DNA of 64,000 nucleotides, taken from Bacteroidales bacterium. Its GTDB lineage: Bacteria; Bacteroidota; Bacteroidia; Bacteroidales; UBA932. The notes under the pieces are model-generated. The model did not search any database. It saw only the letters and a program-made list of their open reading frames with translations, and was not told the origin of the DNA. Shown here piece after piece: positions 1 through 7,494 of the stretch (its first letter is position 1; each line of letters opens with the position of its first letter). The stretch spans positions 1-64,000 of the forward strand of contig JAFUVU010000041.1 of NCBI GenBank assembly GCA_017477465.1, read 5' to 3'. The translations under genes were made by a program, and so were the position numbers.

Positions 1-70
1 AACTCTTTCGGACATTCGTAAACGTTTTTATTTCAACACCTTAAGTTACGAAAAATAATCCGAAAAAGCA

Positions 71-103
71 AGGGTAACCAATTGATAATCAATCGGTTAC
101 CCT
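71..103. repeat. 33-bp near-perfect palindrome
   Basis: The arms AGGGTAACC and GGTTACCCT enclose inner arms ATTGAT and ATCAAT, so nearly the whole 33 bp folds on itself with only two mismatched positions and a central base. No gene overlaps it. It could be a terminator for a gene left of the window or a REP-like element. It has no clear T-tract. Confidence 0.6.
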
Positions 104-150
104 AATTATTTTGCACGAAAATTGACGAAGATTCGCAAAAACGCCATAAA

Positions 151-345
151 ATGCGTAATGCCAATAACCACGGTTCGCCGCATTACGCAAAAAAGCCTCA
201 AAATGCGTAACGCCAATAACCACGGTTCACCTCATTACGCAAAAATGCCTAAAAATGCGTAACTCCAATAACCACGGTTCACCGCGTTACGCAGAAACGT
301 CACAAAATGCGTAATGCCAACAATCTGGGCGGAAAACTCCGTAAC
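151..345. repeat. 52-bp tandem hairpin array 1
   Basis: The motif ATGCGTAA recurs at 151, 203, 255 and 307, giving an exact 52-bp period. Units 1 to 3 are strongly alike and unit 4 is decayed after its first 15 bases. Each good unit contains an inverted repeat (TGCGTAATG and CATTACGCA in unit 1) around a loop that itself has the small dyad AACC-AC-GGTT. The array lies in the non-coding stretch beyond the 3' end of parC. A second array with the same period but different sequence lies at 16939-17160. Confidence 0.8.
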
Positions 346-361
346 CTCGACACGGAAAGTA

Positions 362-443
362 TTGCTGCTGAGGCAATTATGAAAATCAAGTGTGGCAAAA
401 AGTCACACTTGATTTCCAGGAAAGCGCTGATAATCAGGCGATT
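362..443. repeat. Dispersed hairpin element, copy 1
   Basis: A perfect 12-bp stem (AAATCAAGTGTG at 383-394 and its complement at 404-415) surrounds a 9-nt loop. A second copy lies at 61703-61786 with similar flanks and an inverted loop. Both copies lie just beyond the 3' end of a leftward gene, here parC, so the element may also end transcription. Confidence 0.7.
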
Positions 444-455
444 GTTGTACTAGGT

Positions 456-3254
456 TTAGAATAGGGTTGGCTCCCAGTCGCTTAGATCTACTGCGTCGTC
501 GGGGGAGGCTGACGATGCTGCATCGCGAAGGATGTCTGAGGATTGGCCGGTTTGCTCAATGGGGCTGCTGTCGGCCTGGGCGTCATCTTCCGGGGCCGAT
601 GCATAAGCGTCGGTGTCCAGTTCTATGTCAATCGGCTCAGATTCAACGGCAACCTCAGAATCCTGAGGCTCCTCGTCGTCTTCCGGTTTGTGCAGCGGCT
701 CACCAAAGGCTACGCTCTTAAGATCCAGGGCCGAGCATTTCTTGCCTTTTGCAGTAAGTCCTTTCTTTGCGATAAACTCTTCTGCATCAACAAGTTCGGA
801 CTCTTTGTGCTCGTACTTGCCGCCAAAAGTGAGAATAAGCTGCGGATGTAGGTCGGAGGAAATGTCGATGAGCTTGGAACCGCGCGCATCGGAAATGAAG
901 AGTACCGGGCTGTTGTTGCTTTCCACAAAGCTGAAGCGCTTCACATAGAATGCCTTGGCTGCGTTGTCCCAATACAGGACGGTATAAACCTTGGCCGGGT
1001 CGAACTTCTCTATGCGCAAGACATCGCCCTGGTATTTGTTCACCAGGTCGTAGCTTGTCGTGTAATAGCTTCCGTCGGCAAAAATTGCCAGGATGCGGTC
1101 CTGCCCTGCGAACTTGCCGAGGAGCTCTCCGCGTCCTTCTTCGTTAAGGCGCTGGATGTCCGGATCCCACCAGATAGGCTTGCCCTCCAAGGTGGTTATA
1201 CCCTTGGATTTCAGCTGAATACGGGCGATGGCGTTCTTTGTTACAAGATTACCGCGCGAGCCGCGACCCTTGATTGCAAGGTTGGAGAAATCCCACTCCA
1301 GGGAAGTCTTCTTGAGTCCTTTGCGGGGGCGGAGGGAGATGCGGACGGTTTCGGCCTCGCCGTTGTGGTTTACCGTGAACCACAGGATGCGGCTGCCTTC
1401 CGTTCCGTTGGTGATGTCGTAGTCTTTATCGCGCGAAACAGAGGTGATTGCGAAGCGTTTAGCGTAGTGATTGGCACCTTTGCCGTCGCGGTAGATCACG
1501 TTGTAGATAGTACGCTGGTCGCCGCGGTTGAAAACGCCGGCCCAAAGCAGATCCTTCCAGAAGAAGGCCTTTTCGCTTACCTTTGTGACGCGGAATTTTC
1601 CATCCTTGCCGACAACGATGATTTCGCTGAGGTCGGAGCAGTCGCAGATATATTCGCCTTCGTCCCTCTTCAGACCTGTGCCGACAAAGCCTTCGGCCAG
1701 ATTCGCGTACAGTTTGGCGTTGTTGGACACAACCTTTGTGACCGTAATATTCTCCAGGGAGGAGATTTCGGTAAGGCGAGGCCACTGACTGCCGTATTTT
1801 TTCTTGAGTCCGCGGAACCAGTCGATGGTGAAATCCGTGATATGGGCAAGCTTGTCCTTCACGTCCTTCATCTGGTCTTCGATGGCGTAAATCTTCTCGT
1901 CCAGGGCTTTGGTGTCGAACTTGGAGATTTTCCTGACCGGCTTTTCCACCAGCTTGAGGATGTCTTCCATCACGATCTCCCTGTGCAGGAGGTCCTGGTA
2001 CTGCTTCATCTGGGACATTACGTCGTCCAGCTGCTCTTCCCAGCTCATCTGGTTCTGTTCCAGAACTTTATAGATGCGGTTTTCAAAGAAGATGCGCTCG
2101 AGGGAGCTGTAGTGCCAGTCGTCTTCCAATTCTCCCAGCTTGTACTCGAGCTGGGCCTTCAGGATGTCCCGGGTGTGCCAGGTGTCGTATTCCAGGATTT
2201 CGTCAACAGTGAGGAATACCGGCTTGTTTTCCCGGATGACGCAGGCGTTGGGGGCTATCTTGGTTTCGCATTCCGTGAAGGCATAGAGGGCGTCGATGGT
2301 CTTGTCGGGGGAGACATCGGCCGGAAGATGGATGACAATCTCCACTTTATCGGTGGTCATGTCCTCTATCTTCTTGATATTGATTTTCTTCTTGTCCTTT
2401 GCCTTAAGGATGCTGTCGATGATGGCGTGGGAGGTTTTTCCGTAGGGAATCTCGGTGATGGTGATGGTGCTCTTGTCAACCTTGTTGATGCGGGCGCGGA
2501 CCTTCACCATGCCGCCGCGCTTGCCTTTATTGTATTTTGAGCAGTCGGCAATGCCGCCGGTGGGGAAGTCGGGAAGAATCTCGAAGGGCTGACCTTTGAG
2601 GATGGCGATCGACGCGTCGATGAGCTCGTTGAAGTTGTGCGGCAGAATCTTGGAGCTGAGACCCGCGGCGATGCCTTCGGTGCCCTGAGCAAGCAGAAGA
2701 GGGAAGCGCACGGGCAGTTCCGTCGGCTCCTGGTTGCGGCCGTCGTAGGAGGTCATCCAAGGCGTTACTTTCTTGTCGAAAACAACCTCCTTGGCGAATT
2801 TGGACAGGCGGGCTTCGATGTAACGGGGCGCGGCGTTGGAATCGCCGGTGAGGATGTTTCCCCAGTTACCCTGGCAGTCAATCAGAAGACCTTTCTGGCC
2901 GAGGGTGACCAAAGCGCCGAGGATGGACGCATCACCGTGAGGGTGATACTGCATAGCCTGGCCGACGATATTGGCCACCTTGGTATAGCGGCCGTCGTCC
3001 ATTTCGGCCATCGTGTGCAGGACGCGACGCTGTACGGGTTTGAAGCCGTCAACGATGTGCGGGACAGCCCTGTCCAGAATGGTATATGAAGCGTAGTCCA
3101 GATACCAGTCCTTGAACATGCCGGAGAGTTTGTACTTCCGGCTGTCGCTGCCAAGCAACTTTTCGAATTTCCCCGACGCTGCAGCGTCTTCACTAAGCTC
3201 TTCGTCGTCCTCCTCTTCAGGAGCATTTTTGATATCGTCCCAATCTTCTGCCAT
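456..3254 (-). CDS. parC: DNA topoisomerase IV subunit A
   Basis: This is a type IIA topoisomerase A subunit of 932 residues, which breaks and rejoins DNA to decatenate chromosomes together with ParE. The catalytic tyrosine is visible in AAPRYIEARL (Arg144-Tyr145), after the conserved QYHPHGD at about 102-108, the quinolone-contact region. Residues about 45-480 form the breakage-reunion core with a coiled-coil, and the rest is a divergent C-terminal DNA-wrapping region ending in an acidic low-complexity tail. An acidic N-terminal extension of about 40 residues precedes the core. Bacteroidota often label this protein gyrase/topoisomerase IV subunit A. A divergent C-terminal domain without an evident GyrA box favours ParC. 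It is the last gene of a leftward cluster behind era. No parE is in the window. Confidence 0.9.
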   Translation of the reverse strand: MAEDWDDIKNAPEEEDDEELSEDAAASGKFEKLLGSDSRKYKLSGMFKDWYLDYASYTILDRAVPHIVDGFKPVQRRVLHTMAEMDDGRYTKVANIVGQAMQYHPHGDASILGALVTLGQKGLLIDCQGNWGNILTGDSNAAPRYIEARLSKFAKEVVFDKKVTPWMTSYDGRNQEPTELPVRFPLLLAQGTEGIAAGLSSKILPHNFNELIDASIAILKGQPFEILPDFPTGGIADCSKYNKGKRGGMVKVRARINKVDKSTITITEIPYGKTSHAIIDSILKAKDKKKINIKKIEDMTTDKVEIVIHLPADVSPDKTIDALYAFTECETKIAPNACVIRENKPVFLTVDEILEYDTWHTRDILKAQLEYKLGELEDDWHYSSLERIFFENRIYKVLEQNQMSWEEQLDDVMSQMKQYQDLLHREIVMEDILKLVEKPVRKISKFDTKALDEKIYAIEDQMKDVKDKLAHITDFTIDWFRGLKKKYGSQWPRLTEISSLENITVTKVVSNNAKLYANLAEGFVGTGLKRDEGEYICDCSDLSEIIVVGKDGKFRVTKVSEKAFFWKDLLWAGVFNRGDQRTIYNVIYRDGKGANHYAKRFAITSVSRDKDYDITNGTEGSRILWFTVNHNGEAETVRISLRPRKGLKKTSLEWDFSNLAIKGRGSRGNLVTKNAIARIQLKSKGITTLEGKPIWWDPDIQRLNEEGRGELLGKFAGQDRILAIFADGSYYTTSYDLVNKYQGDVLRIEKFDPAKVYTVLYWDNAAKAFYVKRFSFVESNNSPVLFISDARGSKLIDISSDLHPQLILTFGGKYEHKESELVDAEEFIAKKGLTAKGKKCSALDLKSVAFGEPLHKPEDDEEPQDSEVAVESEPIDIELDTDAYASAPEDDAQADSSPIEQTGQSSDILRDAASSASPDDAVDLSDWEPTLF

Positions 3255-3289
3255 AGATTATAATTTATTGCAGGGGATGTGCCTTCCGG

Positions 3290-3345
3290 GAACTGTGCCA
3301 CCCTCGGCGCCCTTTAGGGAGGGGTCGCAAAGCGACGTTCCCTGC
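3290..3345 (-). repeat. Short copy of a dispersed palindromic element (family T)
   Basis: Read on the minus strand, this stretch has GTCGCTTTGCGACCCCTCCC followed by GCCGAGGGTGGCACAG. The same two end motifs occur at 23260-23360 and in modified form inside truA (16498-16690). It fills most of the 100-bp gap between era and parC, so it lies in the presumed parC leader. Confidence 0.6.
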
Positions 3346-3354
3346 ATATTATCA

Positions 3355-4233
3355 CTAAAATTCATATCCGAAGCGGCGGAGCTCCTTTCGGTTTTCCCGC
3401 CAGTCGGGATCTACTTTTACAAAGGTGCTTAGGAAAACCTTCTTTTGGAAGAAGTCTTCCATATCCAGGCGGGCCTCGGTGCCAACTTTCTTGAGCATGG
3501 AGCCGCCCTTGCCGATGATAATGCCCTTCTGTGATTCCCGCATCACATAGATGACCGCGGAAATCTCATACCTGTCTTCGCCTTCGTGGAAGGCTTCGAT
3601 CTCTACCTGGCAGGAGTACGGAATCTCCTCCGAGTAGTTGAGGAAGATCTTCTCGCGCAGTATCTCCGAGGCGAAGAAACGCAGGTTCTTGTCGGTGAAC
3701 TGGTCTTTGTCGAACCAGGCGGGAGCCTCCGGCAAGCGAGAAGAAACCGCATCCAGAATGCTCTCCAGATTGAATTTCTCCTGGGCCGATGCGGGGATAA
3801 TCTCCGCCTTAGGAAGCATCTCCTTCCACCAGGACATCAGTTCCACAACCTTTTCCTGGGTAGATATGTCGATCTTGTTGATGACAACTACCACAGGGCA
3901 TTCAAGGTTCTGAAGCTTTTGGATATAGGCCTCGTTTTTATCGGCCTTTTCTACTGTGTCGGTTACGTAGAGGATGATATCGGCATCTCCGATTGCCGTG
4001 TCAACGAAGGCGAGCATGTTTTCCTGAAGCCTGTAGTTGGGCTTGAGGATGCCCGGCGTGTCGGAATAGACTATCTGATAGTCTTCTCCGCTGACTATGC
4101 CCATTATGCGGTGACGCGTTGTCTGGGCTTTTGCAGTGACGATGGATAACTTTTCCCCCACGAGTGCGTTCATGAGGGTACTCTTCCCGACATTGGGGTT
4201 GCCGATGATATTTACGAATCCTGCTCTGTGCAT
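3355..4233 (-). CDS. era: GTPase Era
   Basis: Era is a GTPase that binds the 3' end of 16S rRNA and assists 30S ribosome maturation. The protein has 292 residues, the usual length. Nucleotide-binding motifs are in order: G1 GNPNVGKS at 11-18, G3 DTPG at 58-61 and G4 NKID at 119-122. A C-terminal KH RNA-binding domain carries the GKGG turn (IIIGKGGSMLKKVG, about 238-251). The start MHRAGFVNIIG matches the family N-terminus. It lies 25 bp downstream of the pseudouridine synthase gene on the same strand, so a ribosome-maturation pair is likely co-transcribed. No key residue is missing. Confidence 0.95.
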   Translation of the reverse strand: MHRAGFVNIIGNPNVGKSTLMNALVGEKLSIVTAKAQTTRHRIMGIVSGEDYQIVYSDTPGILKPNYRLQENMLAFVDTAIGDADIILYVTDTVEKADKNEAYIQKLQNLECPVVVVINKIDISTQEKVVELMSWWKEMLPKAEIIPASAQEKFNLESILDAVSSRLPEAPAWFDKDQFTDKNLRFFASEILREKIFLNYSEEIPYSCQVEIEAFHEGEDRYEISAVIYVMRESQKGIIIGKGGSMLKKVGTEARLDMEDFFQKKVFLSTFVKVDPDWRENRKELRRFGYEF

Positions 4234-4258
4234 AAGTGTATGATACCGGGCATGACGG

Positions 4259-5428
4259 TTAAACGTATGCTCCCATCTTGAGGATGTTCACTTCTCCTTC
4301 CGTGAGGTAGCGCCAGTCGCTCTTTTTCAGACCTTTTTTGGTGAGACCTGCGAAGTACACGCGGTCAAGGGCGCGGACTTCGTAACCCAGGGATTCGAAG
4401 ATGCGGCGCACCACGCGGTTTTTGCCTGAGTGAATCTCGATTCCAAGCTGGCGGTGGTCGTGTGCATCGATGTATTCAAGTTCATCGGCCGCTACTACGC
4501 CGTCGCTGAGTTCGATGCCTGCTATGATCTTCTGCTGGTCTTCTTCCTTGAGGGGGGCGTCCAGGACTACCTGATATATCTTTTTCTTGTTATACGAAGG
4601 GTGGGTGAGATGTTCGGCCATTTCGCCGTCGTTGGTGAACATCAGAACGCCTGTTGTGTTTTTGTCCAGCCTGCCGACAGGGAACACACGGGTAGGGCAG
4701 CCTTTCAGGAGGTCCATTACGGTTTTCTCTGCGTGAGGGTCGCTGGCCGTTGTGACATAGCCTTTGGGCTTGTTCATGACGATATAGACCTTTTCTTCAC
4801 CTTTCAGGCGCTGGCCGTTGAAACGGACATCGTCGGTGAGAATGTTCACTTTGGTTCCAAGCTCGGTTACTACTTGTCCGTTTACTGTTACTACGCCGCT
4901 CTGGATGAAGGTGTCGGCCTCCCTGCGGGAGCAGATGCCGGAGTTGGCGATGAACTTGTTGAGACGCACCACTTCCTGGATTTCGGTGGGGGCGTTGTCG
5001 TTGTCGCTGTAACGGCCGCTGACCTGGGGCTTGCGGCTGAGCATGGCCTTCATGCCTTCGTCGGCCTGCTTGCCCTTGCCAAAGGGCTTGCGGCTGCCGG
5101 GTCTGGAGCTGTCGAAAGCGGGTTTTCCATAACCGCTGCGACGGGGCTTGTCGCCGTAGGTTTTTTCTCCGTATTGCTTGTCGCCGAAGCTTCTGCGCGG
5201 GCGGTTTTCGCCATCTGCGGAGCGGGAGTAGCCGCCTGATTTGCGTTCTCCGTAGGGTTTACGGTCACGGTTGCTGTCGCTGAATGAGGGACGGCTGCCG
5301 GAATAGCGGCGGGCCGGCTTTTCATCTGAACCGAAGCTGCGGCTTGTGCTGTAATCAACTTTTTCTGCCTGGCCTTCTGCGGGCCTTCTTACGATGCGCT
5401 TGTGCGTACGTTTTTTATTTTCTTCCAT
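4259..5428 (-). CDS. RsuA/RluB-family pseudouridine synthase with long basic N-terminus
   Basis: This protein of 389 residues isomerises uridine to pseudouridine in rRNA. An S4 RNA-binding domain (VRLNKFIANSGICSRREAD, about 154-172) is followed by the catalytic domain with the signature VGRLDKNTTG, where Asp255 is the predicted nucleophile. The first 150 residues are a disordered basic region rich in Arg, Ser, Gly and Tyr, much longer than in E. coli RluB but common in Bacteroidota homologues. The likely target is 23S rRNA, but RluB, RluE and RluF specificities cannot be separated by eye, so no symbol is given. It sits between tonB and era on the same strand. Confidence 0.88.
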   Translation of the reverse strand: MEENKKRTHKRIVRRPAEGQAEKVDYSTSRSFGSDEKPARRYSGSRPSFSDSNRDRKPYGERKSGGYSRSADGENRPRRSFGDKQYGEKTYGDKPRRSGYGKPAFDSSRPGSRKPFGKGKQADEGMKAMLSRKPQVSGRYSDNDNAPTEIQEVVRLNKFIANSGICSRREADTFIQSGVVTVNGQVVTELGTKVNILTDDVRFNGQRLKGEEKVYIVMNKPKGYVTTASDPHAEKTVMDLLKGCPTRVFPVGRLDKNTTGVLMFTNDGEMAEHLTHPSYNKKKIYQVVLDAPLKEEDQQKIIAGIELSDGVVAADELEYIDAHDHRQLGIEIHSGKNRVVRRIFESLGYEVRALDRVYFAGLTKKGLKKSDWRYLTEGEVNILKMGAYV

Positions 5429-5461
5429 AGTAAAAATACACTGCTCGACTCACGTCGAAAA

Positions 5462-6250
5462 TTATTTAAGCTTAAAGATATACGTTATTGTACCCGTTTG
5501 TACGGCCGGGGCGCCTGCATCCATGTTGAAGTGGGCCTTCATGGCTGCGTTACGGGCTGCGTTCCAGAGGTTTTTGTCCGTTACTGTGGTGCCTTCTGCA
5601 CCGGGGATGGCTTCTGTTACGTTGCCGTATTGGTCCACCTTAACTTGCACTACAACAGTTCCTTGCGCCTGTGTCGCGTAAGAGGGCTTAGGTAGTGACC
5701 CCACCACATTGCGCCCCTTGACGTGGGCGTTGGCGCTGCCTTCCACCTTTCCTTCCTTTGTGTTGCCGTCCGGCTGGCCGGCCTTGAAACCTTCCGATGC
5801 TTCGGAGGCGCTGTGCGGGGCGGTTGCGGAATCGTCCTTCTTGCTCATGCCGGGGAACGATGCGCGGGGATCCAGGACAGGTTCCTCCACTTTGGGAGTG
5901 GGGACTTCCACGTCGCCGTGCGGGTCCGGCTTTGTTGCGGGCGTGGTGTTGGGATGGTCGTTCACGTAGGGCGACTCGGCCTTCTGGACCAGTTCCACGG
6001 GCTTTGTTACATCCACTTCTTCGGCCTGGGGCTGGCGGCCTACCCGGGTGATTACGGGCTTGTCGGGTACATCCTCTTCTTCAAATTCAATGACCAGCGA
6101 AGTGCGCTCCGGCGGCGGTGGATCCAGGTAGGTGAGCCCGCATGCAAGCAGCACGACCAGTGCCAGGGCATGGAAGCCAAGCGTAATCAGCAGGCCGATT
6201 ACGCCGGATTTTTTCTCTCTTTGCTGCCTTGTGCGCTGGTAGGGTTGCAT
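5462..6250 (-). CDS. tonB: TonB-family energy transducer
   Basis: TonB links the ExbB/ExbD proton motor in the inner membrane to outer-membrane TonB-dependent receptors. This 262-residue protein has a short cytoplasmic N-terminus, one transmembrane helix (about 17-40), a Pro/Val/Glu/Lys-rich periplasmic spacer (about 45-170) and a C-terminal TonB domain (from about 185; GTVVVQVKVDQYGNVTEA, ending ITYIFKLK). It follows exbD by 3 bp, forming an exbB-exbD-tonB operon with the promoter near 7430. Receptors served could include the SusC homologue at 39802-42921, though that is inference. Confidence 0.9.
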   Translation of the reverse strand: MQPYQRTRQQREKKSGVIGLLITLGFHALALVVLLACGLTYLDPPPPERTSLVIEFEEEDVPDKPVITRVGRQPQAEEVDVTKPVELVQKAESPYVNDHPNTTPATKPDPHGDVEVPTPKVEEPVLDPRASFPGMSKKDDSATAPHSASEASEGFKAGQPDGNTKEGKVEGSANAHVKGRNVVGSLPKPSYATQAQGTVVVQVKVDQYGNVTEAIPGAEGTTVTDKNLWNAARNAAMKAHFNMDAGAPAVQTGTITYIFKLK

Positions 6251-6253
6251 ACT

Positions 6254-6664
6254 TTATTCGGGCTGAGTTGCAAGAATCACTTTGTAGTGGTTCCTTTTGG
6301 CGATGTTCATAATCTGTACTACTTCTCCGACAGGAACGCTCTGGTCGCTGAAAATGGAGAAGGTGGGGTCTTCTTCCTGCGAGAGCAGGTTCACCAACTC
6401 GCTTTCTACCTCGTCGTAGGGGAGCGGGTCCTGATCTCCGTTGATGTGGTAGGTGTAAACGTCGTCTCCCCAGTCTTTTATGCTCACGCTGACGGTGGCT
6501 TTGGCATTTACCTGCCCCGTAGATTTGGGCAGCAGGAGCTTAAGGGCGTTGGGGTTGATGAGCGTAGAGGTGACCAGGAAGAAGATCAGCAGCAGGAACA
6601 CGATATCGGTCATGGACGATACCGAGAACTGCGCGTCAACCTTGGTGTTTCTCTTCAGTGCCAT
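6254..6664 (-). CDS. exbD: Biopolymer transport protein ExbD/TolR
   Basis: ExbD is a stator-like subunit of the proton-driven TonB motor. The 136-residue protein has a single N-terminal transmembrane helix beginning MTDIVFLLLIFFLV. Asp20 in that helix matches the protonatable aspartate essential in the family. The remainder is a small periplasmic domain. It follows exbB by 3 bp and precedes tonB by 3 bp. The family is also called TolR. With tonB adjacent and no tolA, tolB or pal nearby, ExbD is the better name. Confidence 0.92.
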   Translation of the reverse strand: MALKRNTKVDAQFSVSSMTDIVFLLLIFFLVTSTLINPNALKLLLPKSTGQVNAKATVSVSIKDWGDDVYTYHINGDQDPLPYDEVESELVNLLSQEEDPTFSIFSDQSVPVGEVVQIMNIAKRNHYKVILATQPE

Positions 6665-6667
6665 AGC

Positions 6668-7393
6668 TTATTCTTCGCCGGGTTCGTGAAGTACTATGTC
6701 GATGAACTCCAGGGTGGAGCTTTCCATCTTGTAAACCAGGTCGCTGACCTTGGAAGTGAGCCAGTTGTAGCCGAAGTAGGCGATGATGCCGACGATCAGA
6801 CCGCCTACGGTGGTGAGCATGGCGGTGTAGATACCGTCGCTGAGTAGGGTGATGTCGATATTGTTGCCGGCTTTGGACATATTGAAGAATGCCTGCACCA
6901 TACCCATCACGGTGCCGAGGAAACCGATCATAGGAGCGCCGCCGGCGATGGTGGCAAGCAGGGGCAGACCTTTCTCAAGGCGTGCAACTTCCACATTGCC
7001 GATGTTTTCGATTGCGCTTTGGATATCGGCCATCGGACGTCCCATGCGATGGATGCCGGTTTCGATCATGCGGGCTACTGGATTGTCGTATTTGCGGCAC
7101 AGGGTGACGGCGCTTTTTACTTTGCCGTCGTTCATGTAGTCGCGGATGTCCTGCATGAAGTGCGGGTCTATCTTGGATGCGTTCTTGATCATCCACCATT
7201 TGCGGCCGATGAGGTAAATTGCAAGGATGCTGAGGGCCAGCAGTACCCACATGAGGGGACCGCCCATGTTGAACAGGCTCCACAGGCTCTCGTTCATCTG
7301 CGTGGGCTGTGCGGAAGCTGCCGCCTCCGGGGCCTGGACCAGGCTGTCAACGGCAGCGGCCACAGTGTCTGTTTGAAGAAGAGGGAATAACAT
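6668..7393 (-). CDS. exbB: MotA/TolQ/ExbB proton channel protein
   Basis: ExbB forms the pentameric proton channel that powers TonB. The protein has 241 residues. A non-conserved N-terminus with a possible periplasmic segment precedes a transmembrane helix at about 48-65 (GPLMWVLLALSILAIYLIGR). The conserved helices are LLATIAGGAPMIGFLGTVMG and a second segment (TAMLTTVGGLIVGIIAYFGY), as in the MotA/TolQ/ExbB family. It is the first gene of exbB-exbD-tonB. A TATCTTTG promoter box lies 36 bp upstream. Confidence 0.93.
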   Translation of the reverse strand: MLFPLLQTDTVAAAVDSLVQAPEAAASAQPTQMNESLWSLFNMGGPLMWVLLALSILAIYLIGRKWWMIKNASKIDPHFMQDIRDYMNDGKVKSAVTLCRKYDNPVARMIETGIHRMGRPMADIQSAIENIGNVEVARLEKGLPLLATIAGGAPMIGFLGTVMGMVQAFFNMSKAGNNIDITLLSDGIYTAMLTTVGGLIVGIIAYFGYNWLTSKVSDLVYKMESSTLEFIDIVLHEPGEE

Positions 7394-7428
7394 ATATCGT
7401 CGTTTTTATCAAATTTTGCTTCAATTTG

Positions 7429-7436
7429 CAAAGATA
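7429..7436 (-). promoter_or_regulatory. -7 promoter box for exbB-exbD-tonB
   Basis: TATCTTTG on the minus strand matches the Bacteroidota TAnnTTTG consensus. It lies directly after the T-tract of the terminator of the Bat operon and 36 bp before exbB, so terminator and promoter are packed together. Confidence 0.65.
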
Positions 7437-7463
7437 CAAAAAAAGCCGTGAATTTCACGGCTT
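7437..7463 (-). terminator. Intrinsic terminator of the Bat operon
   Basis: On the minus strand the arms AAGCCGTG and CACGGCTT (7443-7463) are followed by a run of T residues. It lies 32 bp after the batD-batE stop codon. Confidence 0.85.
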
Positions 7464-7494
7464 ATAGAGTATTAAAAAGTAGCAGCTTATTTTT

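Noticed and set aside
151..345. CRISPR array or tRNA cluster
   Set aside because: The whole 52-bp unit repeats, with no variable spacers, and no cloverleaf can be drawn.
1365..2540. Long plus-strand reading frame antisense to parC
   Set aside because: It is a shadow of the parC codons. The product is low in family features and parC has clear catalytic motifs on the other strand.
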